Shown: positions 1-6,781 of the stretch, piece after piece
Position numbering within the stretch: the first letter of the stretch is position 1
Layout of the letters: each line of letters starts with the position of its first letter
Assembly (NCBI GenBank): GCA_964528595.1
Contig: CAZGTM010000042.1
Location: forward strand, 1-30,626
Source: CAYFKJ01 sp964528595
GTDB lineage: Bacteria; Pseudomonadota; Alphaproteobacteria; UBA2966
Reading direction: 5' to 3'
Length of the DNA: 30,626 nucleotides
The notes under the pieces: generated by a model
What the model was told of the DNA's origin: nothing
Database searches by the model: none
Seen by the model: only the letters and a program-made list of their open reading frames with translations
Position numbers and translations under genes: made by a program

Positions 1-285
1 GTCGTGCCCGATCACGAGTTGCTGTCACTGGTCGGCTGCAGCCGCCAGGAATTCGGTGCGGTCATCCAGGGTCTGGGCTACCAGGCCCGGCAGCGCCCGC
101 CCGGGCCGGACGAAGTTGCGGATGAGGCGGCGGAAGGAGAGGCGGCAACCGTCACCGTCTACTTCCAGCCGCGGCGCCAACCGGCAAAAAAACGGACGGC
201 CCGGAAAAAGGCCGCCCGGCCCCAAGTCAAGGCCGACCCGGACTCCCCGTTCGCCGTGCTCAAGGATCTGGTCGGTGAGCGCTGA
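1..285 (+). CDS. C-terminal end of a helicase-like protein (5' partial)
   Basis: The reading frame is open from the first base and stops at TGA 283-285, so this is the 3' end of a gene that starts outside the window. The visible 94 or so residues hold no catalytic motif. They show an acidic stretch, a basic Lys/Arg/Ala-rich linker (about residues 56-75) and a short conserved-looking tail, DSPFAVLKDLV. In alphaproteobacteria I recall a large DEAD/DEAH-type helicase with such a basic tail just upstream of the S4-domain gene and fdxA, so the helicase call rests mostly on context. The last 11 bases overlap the start of the next gene, which suggests translational coupling. The GTG at position 4 is unlikely to be the true start because the frame is open upstream of it. 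Confidence 0.5.
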   Translation, partial: VVPDHELLSLVGCSRQEFGAVIQGLGYQARQRPPGPDEVADEAAEGEAATVTVYFQPRRQPAKKRTARKKAARPQVKADPDSPFAVLKDLVGER

Positions 286-688
286 CGCGGAAGCCGAGGG
301 CCGCCTGCGCATCGACCGCTGGCTCTGGTTCGCGCGCTTTTTCAAAAGCCGCAGCGGCGCCGCCCGGTTGTGTACCGGCAAACGCATCCGGGTCAACGGC
401 CAGGTGGTTGCCAAACCCAGCCACCAGCTCGGCGTCGGCGATGTGCTGACCTTTCCCCAGGGCCGCACCATCCGGACCATCAAAGTGGCAGCGCTGGGCA
501 AACGGCGCGGGCCCGCCGTCGAGGCGGCTGAGCTTTACGAAGACATGGCGCCCCCGACTAAGACAGCGCCGGAGGCGAGAGCGCGCGGACCCTTCGAAGC
601 CCTGCCCGCGCGGCGGGACCGCGGCGCCGGCCGTCCGACCAAGGCGGAACGCCGGGCCATGGACAAATGGCGAGGCGATCCGAAATAG
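275..688 (+). CDS. S4-domain RNA-binding protein, Hsp15/HslR-like
   Basis: This encodes a 137-residue protein beginning at GTG 275, with AGGA at 263-266 as a plausible ribosome binding site. The S4 fold covers about residues 9-65: LRIDRWLWFARFFKSR, then RLCTGKRIRVNG and a GVGDVLTF turn. These are the hallmarks of the Hsp15 family, which in E. coli binds stalled 50S subunits carrying nascent chains. The C-terminal part is basic and ends in a GRPTKAERRAMDKW-type tail typical of alphaproteobacterial members. The frame is open much further upstream, but that part is the shadow of the helicase gene, and the domain starts directly after this GTG. It overlaps the helicase stop by 11 bases and probably shares its transcript. 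Family assignment is firm; a ribosome-rescue role is inferred from homology. Confidence 0.85.
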   Translation: MSADAEAEGRLRIDRWLWFARFFKSRSGAARLCTGKRIRVNGQVVAKPSHQLGVGDVLTFPQGRTIRTIKVAALGKRRGPAVEAAELYEDMAPPTKTAPEARARGPFEALPARRDRGAGRPTKAERRAMDKWRGDPK

Positions 689-702
689 CTCTCTCGAATG
701 AA

Positions 703-723
703 ATTGTTTGCCACCCCAACAAT
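703..723 (+). promoter_or_regulatory. Candidate operator dyad, site 1
   Basis: Two 8-base arms, ATTGTTTG and CCAACAAT, are separated by 5 bases and match the perfect dyad at 16194-16214 in 15 of 16 arm positions. Including the two bases after the dyad, the 23 bases 703-725 match 16194-16216 at 21 positions. The site ends 24 bases before the ATG of the TerB-like gene. A weak promoter, TTGTTT (705-710) and AATAAT (729-734), would overlap it. The binding protein is unknown. Confidence 0.5.
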
Positions 724-747
724 ATTGAAATAATCTGCGGCGCAATC

Positions 748-1230
748 ATGCTTAGGAAAATCAAAGCGGCCCTGGCGGGCAAACCCCGCGTCGATGCTCC
801 GACAACCGACGACCGGCAACTGGCGGCGGCTGCGTTGCTCGTGGAAGCCGCCATGCTCGACGAAAACTTCGATGAGGACGAACGCCGCACCATTGCCGAC
901 GTTCTCGCCGCGCATTTCGCCATCGGCGAGGACGAATGCGCCGAGTTGATCGAGGCCGCCGAAGCGGCGCAAAGCGAAGCCAATCATCTTTTGCGGTTTA
1001 CCCGGACCATCAAGGACGAATATTCTCCTGAAGATCGTATTGAATTGATCGAAATGCTGTGGGAGGTCGCCTATGCGGACGGCGTCCTGCACGATTACGA
1101 AGCGAATTTATTGCGGCGCATCGGCGGCCTGATATATGTCTCTGACAGGGACCGCGGTGCGGCACGGAAAAAAGTCATGGACCGCCTGGGCCTGACGGAA
1201 GGTATGGACATTTCACCCAACGCCGTATAA
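748..1230 (+). CDS. TerB-like (tellurite-resistance family) protein
   Basis: A 160-residue acidic, mostly helical soluble protein. Two related helical blocks are visible: AAALLVEAAMLDENFDEDE (about residues 29-47) and EMLWEVAYADGVLHDYE (about 111-127). The pattern of acidic residues after a hydrophobic helix, A-x-x-D-G/E-x-x-x-x-x-E, is the TerB metal-binding-type signature. Such proteins are common next to fdxA in alphaproteobacteria, but their cellular role is not established; the tellurite label is historical. The start at ATG 748 is chosen because the upstream frame overlaps the S4 gene and carries no domain. No clear ribosome binding site is visible. A candidate operator at 703-723 lies directly upstream, so it may be transcribed separately from the S4 gene. 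Confidence 0.75.
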   Translation: MLRKIKAALAGKPRVDAPTTDDRQLAAAALLVEAAMLDENFDEDERRTIADVLAAHFAIGEDECAELIEAAEAAQSEANHLLRFTRTIKDEYSPEDRIELIEMLWEVAYADGVLHDYEANLLRRIGGLIYVSDRDRGAARKKVMDRLGLTEGMDISPNAV

Positions 1231-1269
1231 ACGGCTGACCCGAGACCGATAGTAAAGCTGGAGAACACG

Positions 1270-1608
1270 ATGACCTACGTCGTTATTGATGCCTGCATCA
1301 AGTGCAAGTACATGGACTGCGTCGAAGTTTGCCCCGTCGATTGCTTCTACGAGGGCGAGAACATGCTGGTTATTCATCCCGACGAATGCATCGATTGTGG
1401 TGTCTGCGAACCCGAATGTCCGCCCGAGGCGATCATTCCCGATACCGACGGCGACGTCGAAAAGTGGGTGCAGATCAACAAAGAGTATGCCGAAAAGTGG
1501 CCGAATATTACCCGCATCGGCGAATTGCTGCCGGACGCCGAAAAGTACAAGGACGAAGAAGGCAAATTCGAAAAATACTTCAGCGAAAATCCCGGTCCCG
1601 GCACCTGA
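1270..1608 (+). CDS. fdxA: 7Fe ferredoxin FdxA ([3Fe-4S][4Fe-4S])
   Basis: A 112-residue, strongly acidic ferredoxin, the usual FdxA length. Cysteines fall at 9, 12, 17, 21 and 25, then 40, 43, 46 and 50 in CIDCGVCEPECP. This is the Azotobacter-type seven-iron pattern, in which one cysteine set binds a [3Fe-4S] cluster and the other a [4Fe-4S] cluster. The C-terminal 50 residues are the typical helical extension with Trp and acidic residues. It acts as a cytoplasmic low-potential electron carrier; the physiological partner is not evident here. AAGCTGGAGAACACG supplies the ribosome binding site (GGAG about 8 bases before the ATG). Position between the S4 gene and carD is conserved in alphaproteobacteria. 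A symmetrical hairpin follows the stop codon. Confidence 0.95.
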   Translation: MTYVVIDACIKCKYMDCVEVCPVDCFYEGENMLVIHPDECIDCGVCEPECPPEAIIPDTDGDVEKWVQINKEYAEKWPNITRIGELLPDAEKYKDEEGKFEKYFSENPGPGT

Positions 1609-1612
1609 GCCG

Positions 1613-1638
1613 AAGTTCCGGTTGTTTTGCCGGAACTT
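1613..1638 (+). terminator. Hairpin downstream of fdxA
   Basis: A perfect 9-bp stem AAGTTCCGG / CCGGAACTT with an 8-base loop begins 4 bases after the fdxA stop. No T-run follows, so it is either a weak terminator or a 3'-end stabilising structure. Confidence 0.5.
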
Positions 1639-1695
1639 AGTTCGTCCCGTATCAAATCGTGACATTTAGCCGTCACGGTTCAATTGCCGCTCGCA

Positions 1696-1844
1696 AGTAC
1701 TGGAAAAAGCACAAATTTTGTGCTAAGGTACTACCAATGCGTCGCGGTGGGCCGTTTTTGGGCGCTTTTTTTGCGTCCGAATGGCCCAAAATGACGCACT
1801 TTGAAGCTTTTGTGGGATAATCCGTGAAATATTCGGAATTATCC
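1696..1844. repeat. Cluster of three inverted repeats
   Basis: First: AGCACAAA (1708-1715) pairs with TTTGTGCT (1717-1724), nested inside AGTAC (1696-1700) and GTACT (1728-1732). Second: TGCGTC (1738-1743) pairs with GACGCA (1793-1798); after symmetrical 5-base internal loops GGGCC (1749-1753) pairs with GGCCC (1783-1787); then GGGCGC (1760-1765) pairs with GCGTCC (1773-1778) around a T7 loop, with one G-T pair. Third: GGATAATCCG (1815-1824) against CGGAATTATCC (1834-1844). Whether these act as RNA structure or protein sites is unknown. Confidence 0.6.
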
Positions 1845-1894
1845 GAAAACGAAGGTTCGTGAAGATAGACGCACGCTTGAGGGCGCTATCATTA

Positions 1895-1936
1895 AGGTCC
1901 ACGAGAAGAGGTCCAAATTTCGAGGTCCACGTAACC
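1895..1936 (+). repeat. Three direct repeats AGGTCCA at 14-base spacing
   Basis: AGGTCCA begins at 1895, 1909 and 1923, exactly 14 bases apart. Regularly phased heptamers like this often mark cooperative transcription-factor binding, but 14 bases is not a whole number of helical turns. The array lies about 290 bases upstream of carD. No assigned regulator. Confidence 0.6.
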
Positions 1937-2220
1937 GTCGCCTGTTCAGACCCGCCGACTATCACGGAACCCAGCTTTTGATCGACCACCACGGTCGAAC
2001 GGAAAGTTTGGGTGCGCTGAAGTCCGGTCCGAATTCGAGCAAATCCGGCCAATGGCGATTGGCGGCATCAGAGCGGGTGTTTGGCGGTTTTTTTGGTTGT
2101 TACGCGTGTTGAAGGCGACGGGATTGAAGGCCGGCGGGATCATATCCCAGGCGGTTTGAAGGCTAAACCTTGATCAGTTCCGCGGCAACGACTTGGATAA
2201 TTGGTGAGAGACAGACCAGC

Positions 2221-3051
2221 ATGACGACAAAGAAAAAATCAGCGACGAAAGCCAAGGCGGCGGCGAAAAAGAAGAAGGCCGTCAAGGCGCCCGCCGTCAA
2301 GCCGCAGGCAAAAAAAGCCGCAGCAAAAGCACCGGCCAAAAAGGTCGCAAAAAAGACGGCCGCGAAAGGCAGCGTCCCGGCCAACAAGGCCGCCGCCAAG
2401 CCTGCCGCGAAAAAGAAAGCAAGCCCTGCAACAGCCAAGCCGGCAGTGAAAAAATCGGCTGCCGTCAAGGCGCCGGCCAAAGCCGCTGCCAGCAAACCAA
2501 CCCCGACAAAGGCGACGCCCGCGAAGTCGAGCGCAAAGCCGAAGAAGAGTGACAGTAAAGTTAAGATGGCATTTTCAACCAGTGACTATGTGGTGTACCC
2601 CACCCACGGCGTCGGCAAGATAACCGGTGTCGAGGAACAGGAGATTTCGGGCATGAAGCTCGAACTCTTCGTAATCGATTTCGCCCAGGACAAAATGACC
2701 CTGCGCGTCCCCGTCGGTAAGGCGAAAACCTCCGGCATGCGGCGTCTCTCGACGGTCAAGGAAATGGACCAGGCGCTCACTACGCTTAAGGGCCGGGCCC
2801 GCGTCAAACGCACGATGTGGAGCCGGCGGGCACAGGAATACGAAGCCAAGATCAATTCCGGCGATCCGATTTCCATTGCCGAGGTCGTGCGCGATCTGCA
2901 CCGCAGTTCCAACCAGCCCGACCAGTCCTACAGCGAACGCCAGATCTATGAAGCCGCGCTCGGCCGTCTGGCGAGGGAACTGGCCGCGGTGGAAAAAACC
3001 GACGAAGACAGCGCCACCGAAAAACTCGAAGGCGTTCTTCAGGCCGCCTAA
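2221..3051 (+). CDS. carD: CarD-family transcriptional regulator with Lys/Ala-rich N-terminal extension
   Basis: The C-terminal 161 residues (from Met116) form a complete CarD protein. The RNA-polymerase-interacting Tudor-like part includes DYVVYPTHGVGKITGVEEQE and LRVPVGKAKTSGMRRL. The helical DNA-binding part includes RAQEYEAKINSGDP and LARELAAVEK. In bacteria that have it, CarD binds the RNA polymerase beta subunit and stabilises open promoter complexes. Residues 1-115 are an extremely Lys/Ala/Pro-rich, low-complexity tail with PAKK/AKKA-type units, resembling histone H1 or AlgP tails. It is probably disordered and DNA-binding. The usual alphaproteobacterial CarD is roughly 160-170 residues. 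ATG 2221 is preferred because the frame is open and GGTGAGAG lies upstream. ATG 2566 would give the tail-less form but has only a weak ribosome binding site. Confidence 0.9.
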   Translation: MTTKKKSATKAKAAAKKKKAVKAPAVKPQAKKAAAKAPAKKVAKKTAAKGSVPANKAAAKPAAKKKASPATAKPAVKKSAAVKAPAKAAASKPTPTKATPAKSSAKPKKSDSKVKMAFSTSDYVVYPTHGVGKITGVEEQEISGMKLELFVIDFAQDKMTLRVPVGKAKTSGMRRLSTVKEMDQALTTLKGRARVKRTMWSRRAQEYEAKINSGDPISIAEVVRDLHRSSNQPDQSYSERQIYEAALGRLARELAAVEKTDEDSATEKLEGVLQAA

Positions 3052-3079
3052 AGCCGGGTCGACAGCCGGCCGCAAATAA

Positions 3080-3111
3080 GGGTGCTCCCTACTCGGGGAG
3101 CGCCCTTTTTT
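3080..3111 (+). terminator. Rho-independent terminator of carD
   Basis: A 10-bp stem GGGTGCTCCC / GGGAGCGCCC (one G-T pair), a 6-base loop and a run of six T residues begin 28 bases after the carD stop. This is the clearest plus-strand terminator in the window. Confidence 0.9.
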
Positions 3112-3208
3112 GCGCGCCGAGTTCCGCCAATCCGCTATACGTGCTGCCTCCACTCGCCTAAGATGACGCGAGCATTTTCATCCTCTTCCTGATAACTGAA
3201 CCTCATTT

Positions 3209-4015
3209 ATGTCCGGTACCGATCCCCAGGTATACGCAACGTTAAAAAACACCCGGCGGGTCTGGGCGGTGGGCGCCGTTCACGGCGAGGTCGCGAAACT
3301 GCGCGCGCTGCACGCGGAACTTCGGGGACGGCTGGAGCCCGGCGATCAACTCGTCTACCTCGGCAATGTGCTCGGGCACGGCCCCGACCCGGCGGCGGCG
3401 GCGGACGAGATCATCGCCTATCGCCGGGAATTTCTGGCGCGACCCGGAACGTTCGCCAACGATCATGTCGTCCTGCGCGGCTCGCAAGAGGAGATGTGGC
3501 GCAAACTCAACCAAATTCAGTTCGCGCCGGCACCGGCGGAGGTGCTCAATTGGATGCTTGGTCATGGCGTCGACGCCACTCTTGCCGCCTACGGTATCGA
3601 CGTCAATGACGGCAAGGGCTGTTGCCGCGAAGGCGCCGTCGCCATCACCCGCTGGACCGCCGGCATCGCGGCGGCCGTCCGGGCCCGGGCCGGACACGAC
3701 GATCTAACCGCCGCCTTGCGCCGGGCCGCCTTTACCGAAGCCGGCGAACTGCTGTTTACCGCCGCCGGATTGGATCCCGAACGTCCGGTGAGCGAACAGG
3801 GTGATGCTTTCTGGTGGGGCAGCCCCGATTTCGAAAATATCGAAGAACCCTGGCGCGGCTTCGTCCGCATCGTCAGGGGTTGCGATCTGGCCGGCCACGC
3901 ACCGGAAATGGGCAGTGTGACGGCGACCCTCGACGGCGGCGCCGGCTTCGGCGGCAACCTCCACGCCGCCTGTTTCACCCTGGATGGAAAACCGGCGGAC
4001 TGGATACAAATCTGA
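3209..4015 (+). CDS. Metallophosphoesterase-like protein with degenerate metal sites
   Basis: A 268-residue soluble protein whose overall order of motifs follows PPP-type calcineurin-like phosphatases. Almost every metal ligand has changed. The first motif, GDxHG, reads GAVHG (residues 23-27). GDxVDRG reads GNVLGHG. GNHE reads RGSQEE. The late GHT motif reads AGHAPEM. A conserved frame WWGSPDFE and the C-terminal DGGAGFGGNLHAACFTLDG resemble the ends of real serine/threonine phosphatases. I therefore read it as a catalytically dead family member, perhaps a binding or regulatory protein. It lies alone between the carD terminator and rpoH. The start at ATG 3209 is the only good candidate; there is no strong Shine-Dalgarno sequence. 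Family call fairly firm, function unknown. Confidence 0.7.
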   Translation: MSGTDPQVYATLKNTRRVWAVGAVHGEVAKLRALHAELRGRLEPGDQLVYLGNVLGHGPDPAAAADEIIAYRREFLARPGTFANDHVVLRGSQEEMWRKLNQIQFAPAPAEVLNWMLGHGVDATLAAYGIDVNDGKGCCREGAVAITRWTAGIAAAVRARAGHDDLTAALRRAAFTEAGELLFTAAGLDPERPVSEQGDAFWWGSPDFENIEEPWRGFVRIVRGCDLAGHAPEMGSVTATLDGGAGFGGNLHAACFTLDGKPADWIQI

Positions 4016-4399
4016 TCCCGCACCAGCGCTCAGCGTTGCTGATACAGACCGGTTTTCAACAACAATCCTAAGCTAATTCCGACCTGATAGGTGCGTGAGC
4101 TCTCGCGCTCCTTTTGTTAAATACTAGTAACATATTAGAGAGATCTGGTTTGATCGGTTGGATAAACCGCAAAATTCTGCGGTTTTTTGCAAAAATTTTA
4201 GCTAAATGCATTTCGATTGTTCTAATAATGACTTGCAATACCAGGTTTGATACGCGAGCATCCTACTAGATTACTAAGTTATTTCGATCGACCTAGTTTG
4301 AAAAAACCTTGGGGTGAGGTCGGGTAAAAGCGCAGAGGGAAAAAGCGCGAAATCGGGGTCTTGGGTGCGGACCGCGATTTACCTGGAGGACGATTAGTT
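4016..4399. other. 384-bp intergenic region upstream of rpoH
   Basis: The region is AT-rich (notably 4110-4290) compared with its neighbours and contains no convincing gene. It carries a terminator at 4164-4188, then presumably the rpoH promoter or promoters and a leader of 100 bases or more. No single promoter stands out. The ribosome binding site GGAGGA (4385-4390) belongs to rpoH. Confidence 0.6.
4164..4188 (+). terminator. Rho-independent terminator upstream of rpoH
   Basis: An 8-bp stem AAACCGCA / TGCGGTTT with a 6-base loop runs into six T residues (4183-4188). It lies about 150 bases after the phosphoesterase-like gene and would separate that gene from rpoH. Confidence 0.8.
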
Positions 4400-5284
4400 A
4401 TGGCATTTATCGATACGCCCGAAACGCAGAAAGCCAACCGAAAATTTATCCGCACGGCGATGAAAATTCCCCTCCTGGAGCGCCAGGAGGAACAGGACCT
4501 TGCCCGGCGCTGGCGTGAAAATGACGACGAAGAGGCGCTGCACAAACTGGTGACGCCGTACATGCGGCTGGTGATCTCAACCGCGACCAAGTTCCGTTCC
4601 TACGGTCTGCCGATCGGCGACCTGGTGCAGGAGGGCAACATCGGCCTGATGCAGGCGGCGGCCAAGTTCGAACCGGAACGCGAGGTTCGGTTTTCGACCT
4701 ATGCGACCTGGTGGATCCGCTCGTCGATCCAGGAATACGTCCTGCGCAATTGGTCCATCGTCCGCACCGGCACCACGGCGGCGCAAAAATCCCTGTTTTT
4801 CAATCTGCGCCGGCTGCGGGCCCGGATCGAAGGCGGCGACGGCAAACTGACGGATTCCAGCCGTGCCGAAATTTCCCATTGCCTGCGGGTGCCCTTGCGC
4901 GACGTGGAAATGATGGAGCAGCGCCTTTCCGGCAACGACCGCTCGTTAAACACGCCGGTGGGCGAAAACGGCGACGGTGAATGGCAGGATTTCCTGGCCG
5001 ACGACAGGCCAACGCCCGAAGCCATCACCATGCGCGATCATGACACCCAGGTGCGGTCCAACTGGATCGACCAGGCCGTCAACGAATTGAGCCCGCGCGA
5101 GCAGATCATCATCCGCAAGCGGCGCCTGGCCGAAGATGGATTGACCCTGGAGGTGCTCGGCACCAAGCTGGGTATCAGCAAGGAGCGCGTCCGCCAAATC
5201 GAACAGGAAGCGCTTGCCAAGCTCAAGGCCTCCATCGTGCGCCAGGCCGGCGACATTTCGGCGACGGGTTTGATACCCGCCTGA
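4400..5284 (+). CDS. rpoH: RNA polymerase heat-shock sigma factor RpoH (sigma-32)
   Basis: A 294-residue sigma-70-family factor of the expected RpoH length. Region 2 (about 50-120) has LVTPYMRLVISTATKF, GDLVQEGNIGLMQAAAKF and FSTYATWWIRSSIQEYVLRN. The diagnostic RpoH box QKSLFFNLRR lies at 129-138. Region 4 (about 225-280) has LSPREQIIIRKRRL and the helix-turn-helix LGTKLGISKERVRQIEQEAL. It directs core polymerase to chaperone and protease promoters and, in alphaproteobacteria, often to oxidative and membrane stress genes. GGAGGA lies about 10 bases before ATG 4400, which decides the start. The gene has a long AT-rich leader, consistent with layered transcriptional control. It is convergent with the M48 protease gene, 21 bases away, with no obvious terminator between them. 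Confidence 0.97.
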   Translation: MAFIDTPETQKANRKFIRTAMKIPLLERQEEQDLARRWRENDDEEALHKLVTPYMRLVISTATKFRSYGLPIGDLVQEGNIGLMQAAAKFEPEREVRFSTYATWWIRSSIQEYVLRNWSIVRTGTTAAQKSLFFNLRRLRARIEGGDGKLTDSSRAEISHCLRVPLRDVEMMEQRLSGNDRSLNTPVGENGDGEWQDFLADDRPTPEAITMRDHDTQVRSNWIDQAVNELSPREQIIIRKRRLAEDGLTLEVLGTKLGISKERVRQIEQEALAKLKASIVRQAGDISATGLIPA

Positions 5285-5305
5285 CGCGGCTCCGCCTGTT
5301 GCGGC

Positions 5306-6781
5306 TTAGTTCACGACGATCTTGACCCTTTGGCCCGGCTGAATTTTTTGGCCGGGCCGAAGTCCGTTCAGGACCCGGAAAAGGTCCAGGGGACGTTCCC
5401 TCACCTGCATGCGCCGGGAGAGGCTTTCGGCTGTGTCGCCCGCCCGCACAATTACGAGGCGGATGCGCTGGGGTCGGATGTCCACTTTTTCGTCGTCGGT
5501 CATGCGCCGGAAGCCGAAGGCGGTGCGGCGGAAACCGAGGTCCAGCGAGGACGTCAGCCGCGGCGGCGTCATGAAGAGAAAGCGGAAAATGGTGCGCCGG
5601 TCGAAGCGAACCGCGACCAGGCGCAAATCCATTTTTTTGCGGTCGGAAATAACTTCGGACACCGCCGTCGCGGCCCGCATGCCGTTGATCTCGATGGGTT
5701 CGAGATCACGCAGCCGTAATTTGGCGGCCCATTTGTCTGAAATGTAGCGCATGACCCCGCCGTTCCATTGATCGGGCGACGAATCGAATCGGATCTTCGC
5801 CCCGTTCTTGGCCACGGCGAACACGGCTTTGCGCGTATTCACCAGTTTGAACCCCTCGGGCACCGCGAAGGTGAAGCCGAGGTTCGGGTGCCAGAACACA
5901 TTGTCGCGAACAAGGCCCTCGGCGGGATCGTCACCGAAGATCATGCCGTCGATCTCACCCATGAAACGCGATCGCAGACGCGGCGCGCCGTTGCCGCCGC
6001 CCGCGGCGGACGCTGCGCGTTCCACCCGATCGGCGGTGCGCGGGTGCGTGGCGAATATGTCGGCCAGGGGATCCTTGCCCTTGGCGCCGGCAATCTGCCG
6101 CTTCAACTCGGAGTCTGCCTGCAGGCTGCGCAGGAAATCAGCCGCTGCCGAGGTGTCGTAGCCCGCCCCGCGGAGATAGCGGATGCCCAGGTCGTCGGCC
6201 TGGTGCTCCTGACTGCGGGAGTAGCCCTTGAGGTACAACTCGCCGCCGATGTTGGCGACCTGATTGAACACGCTGCTGCCGACGACGGCGCCGAGAATGG
6301 CGGTGCCGACGCCGAGGAAAATCGACTGGTTGTAACGCTGGGCGGAGTGCCGGGCCGTGACGTGGCCGATCTCATGGGCCAGCACGCTGGCCAGTTCCGC
6401 CTCGGAATTCGCCAGGGCCATCAACCCGCGCGATATGTAGACATAGCCGCCGGGCAGGGCGAAAGCGTTGATGACGGGCGAATTCAGCACCGTGAAGCGG
6501 AATTCCAGGCCGGGCCGCTCCGAGTGGGCGGCCAGCCGTCCGCCGATGCTGGCGACATATCCGCCGACTTCCGGGTCATCATAGACGCCGCCGAACTGGG
6601 CCAACATCTTGGGATGTTCCTCGGCCCCGACGCGGGCTTCTTCGGCCGGCGACATAAAGGGCGTGAAATCTTCCTTGCCCGTCGCCGGGTTCGTGGTCAC
6701 GCAAGCCCCCAGCCAAGGGGTCAGCAGCAGGGCCGCCGCCAGGAGGCGGCTCAGGCGGGCGACGCGGCGGTTCAGGTTCAT
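5306..6781 (-). CDS. Lipoprotein M48-family metalloprotease with C-terminal LysM-like domain
   Basis: A 491-residue BepA/YfgC- or LoiP-like zinc protease. The N-terminus is a lipoprotein signal with lipobox LGAC, Cys27 being the lipidated residue. The M48 catalytic motif is HEIGH (His136, Glu137, His140), and the third zinc ligand is expected at Glu192 in SRSQEHQADDLG. The region after about residue 290 is an added domain. The last 50 or so residues (VRAGDTAESLSRRM, LNGLRPGQKIQPGQRVKIV) look like a LysM peptidoglycan-binding unit. This suggests a periplasmic envelope quality-control protease held at the outer membrane. The frame is open for another 295 codons upstream, but that part is a shadow of the neighbouring gene. 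ATG 6781 gives the signal peptide and an ATGA overlap with the SNase-like gene, implying coupling. Confidence 0.9.
   Translation of the reverse strand: MNLNRRVARLSRLLAAALLLTPWLGACVTTNPATGKEDFTPFMSPAEEARVGAEEHPKMLAQFGGVYDDPEVGGYVASIGGRLAAHSERPGLEFRFTVLNSPVINAFALPGGYVYISRGLMALANSEAELASVLAHEIGHVTARHSAQRYNQSIFLGVGTAILGAVVGSSVFNQVANIGGELYLKGYSRSQEHQADDLGIRYLRGAGYDTSAAADFLRSLQADSELKRQIAGAKGKDPLADIFATHPRTADRVERAASAAGGGNGAPRLRSRFMGEIDGMIFGDDPAEGLVRDNVFWHPNLGFTFAVPEGFKLVNTRKAVFAVAKNGAKIRFDSSPDQWNGGVMRYISDKWAAKLRLRDLEPIEINGMRAATAVSEVISDRKKMDLRLVAVRFDRRTIFRFLFMTPPRLTSSLDLGFRRTAFGFRRMTDDEKVDIRPQRIRLVIVRAGDTAESLSRRMQVRERPLDLFRVLNGLRPGQKIQPGQRVKIVVN

Larger units (their letters stand above)
1609..2220. other. 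612-bp non-coding region between fdxA and carD
   Basis: No convincing gene is seen. The short open frames on either strand lack recognisable domains. Base composition looks distinctly less GC-rich than the flanking genes. The stretch holds the fdxA hairpin, three consecutive inverted repeats (1696-1732, 1738-1798, 1815-1844), a three-copy 14-base-period direct repeat (1895-1936) and, at its end, the leader of carD with GGTGAGAG as a possible ribosome binding site. This is unusually long and ordered for the otherwise compact window. Confidence 0.7.

Noticed and set aside
1723..2143. Minus-strand open frames of 109 and 65 codons in the fdxA-carD gap
   Set aside because: No domain or good ribosome binding site, and they run across the inverted and direct repeats.
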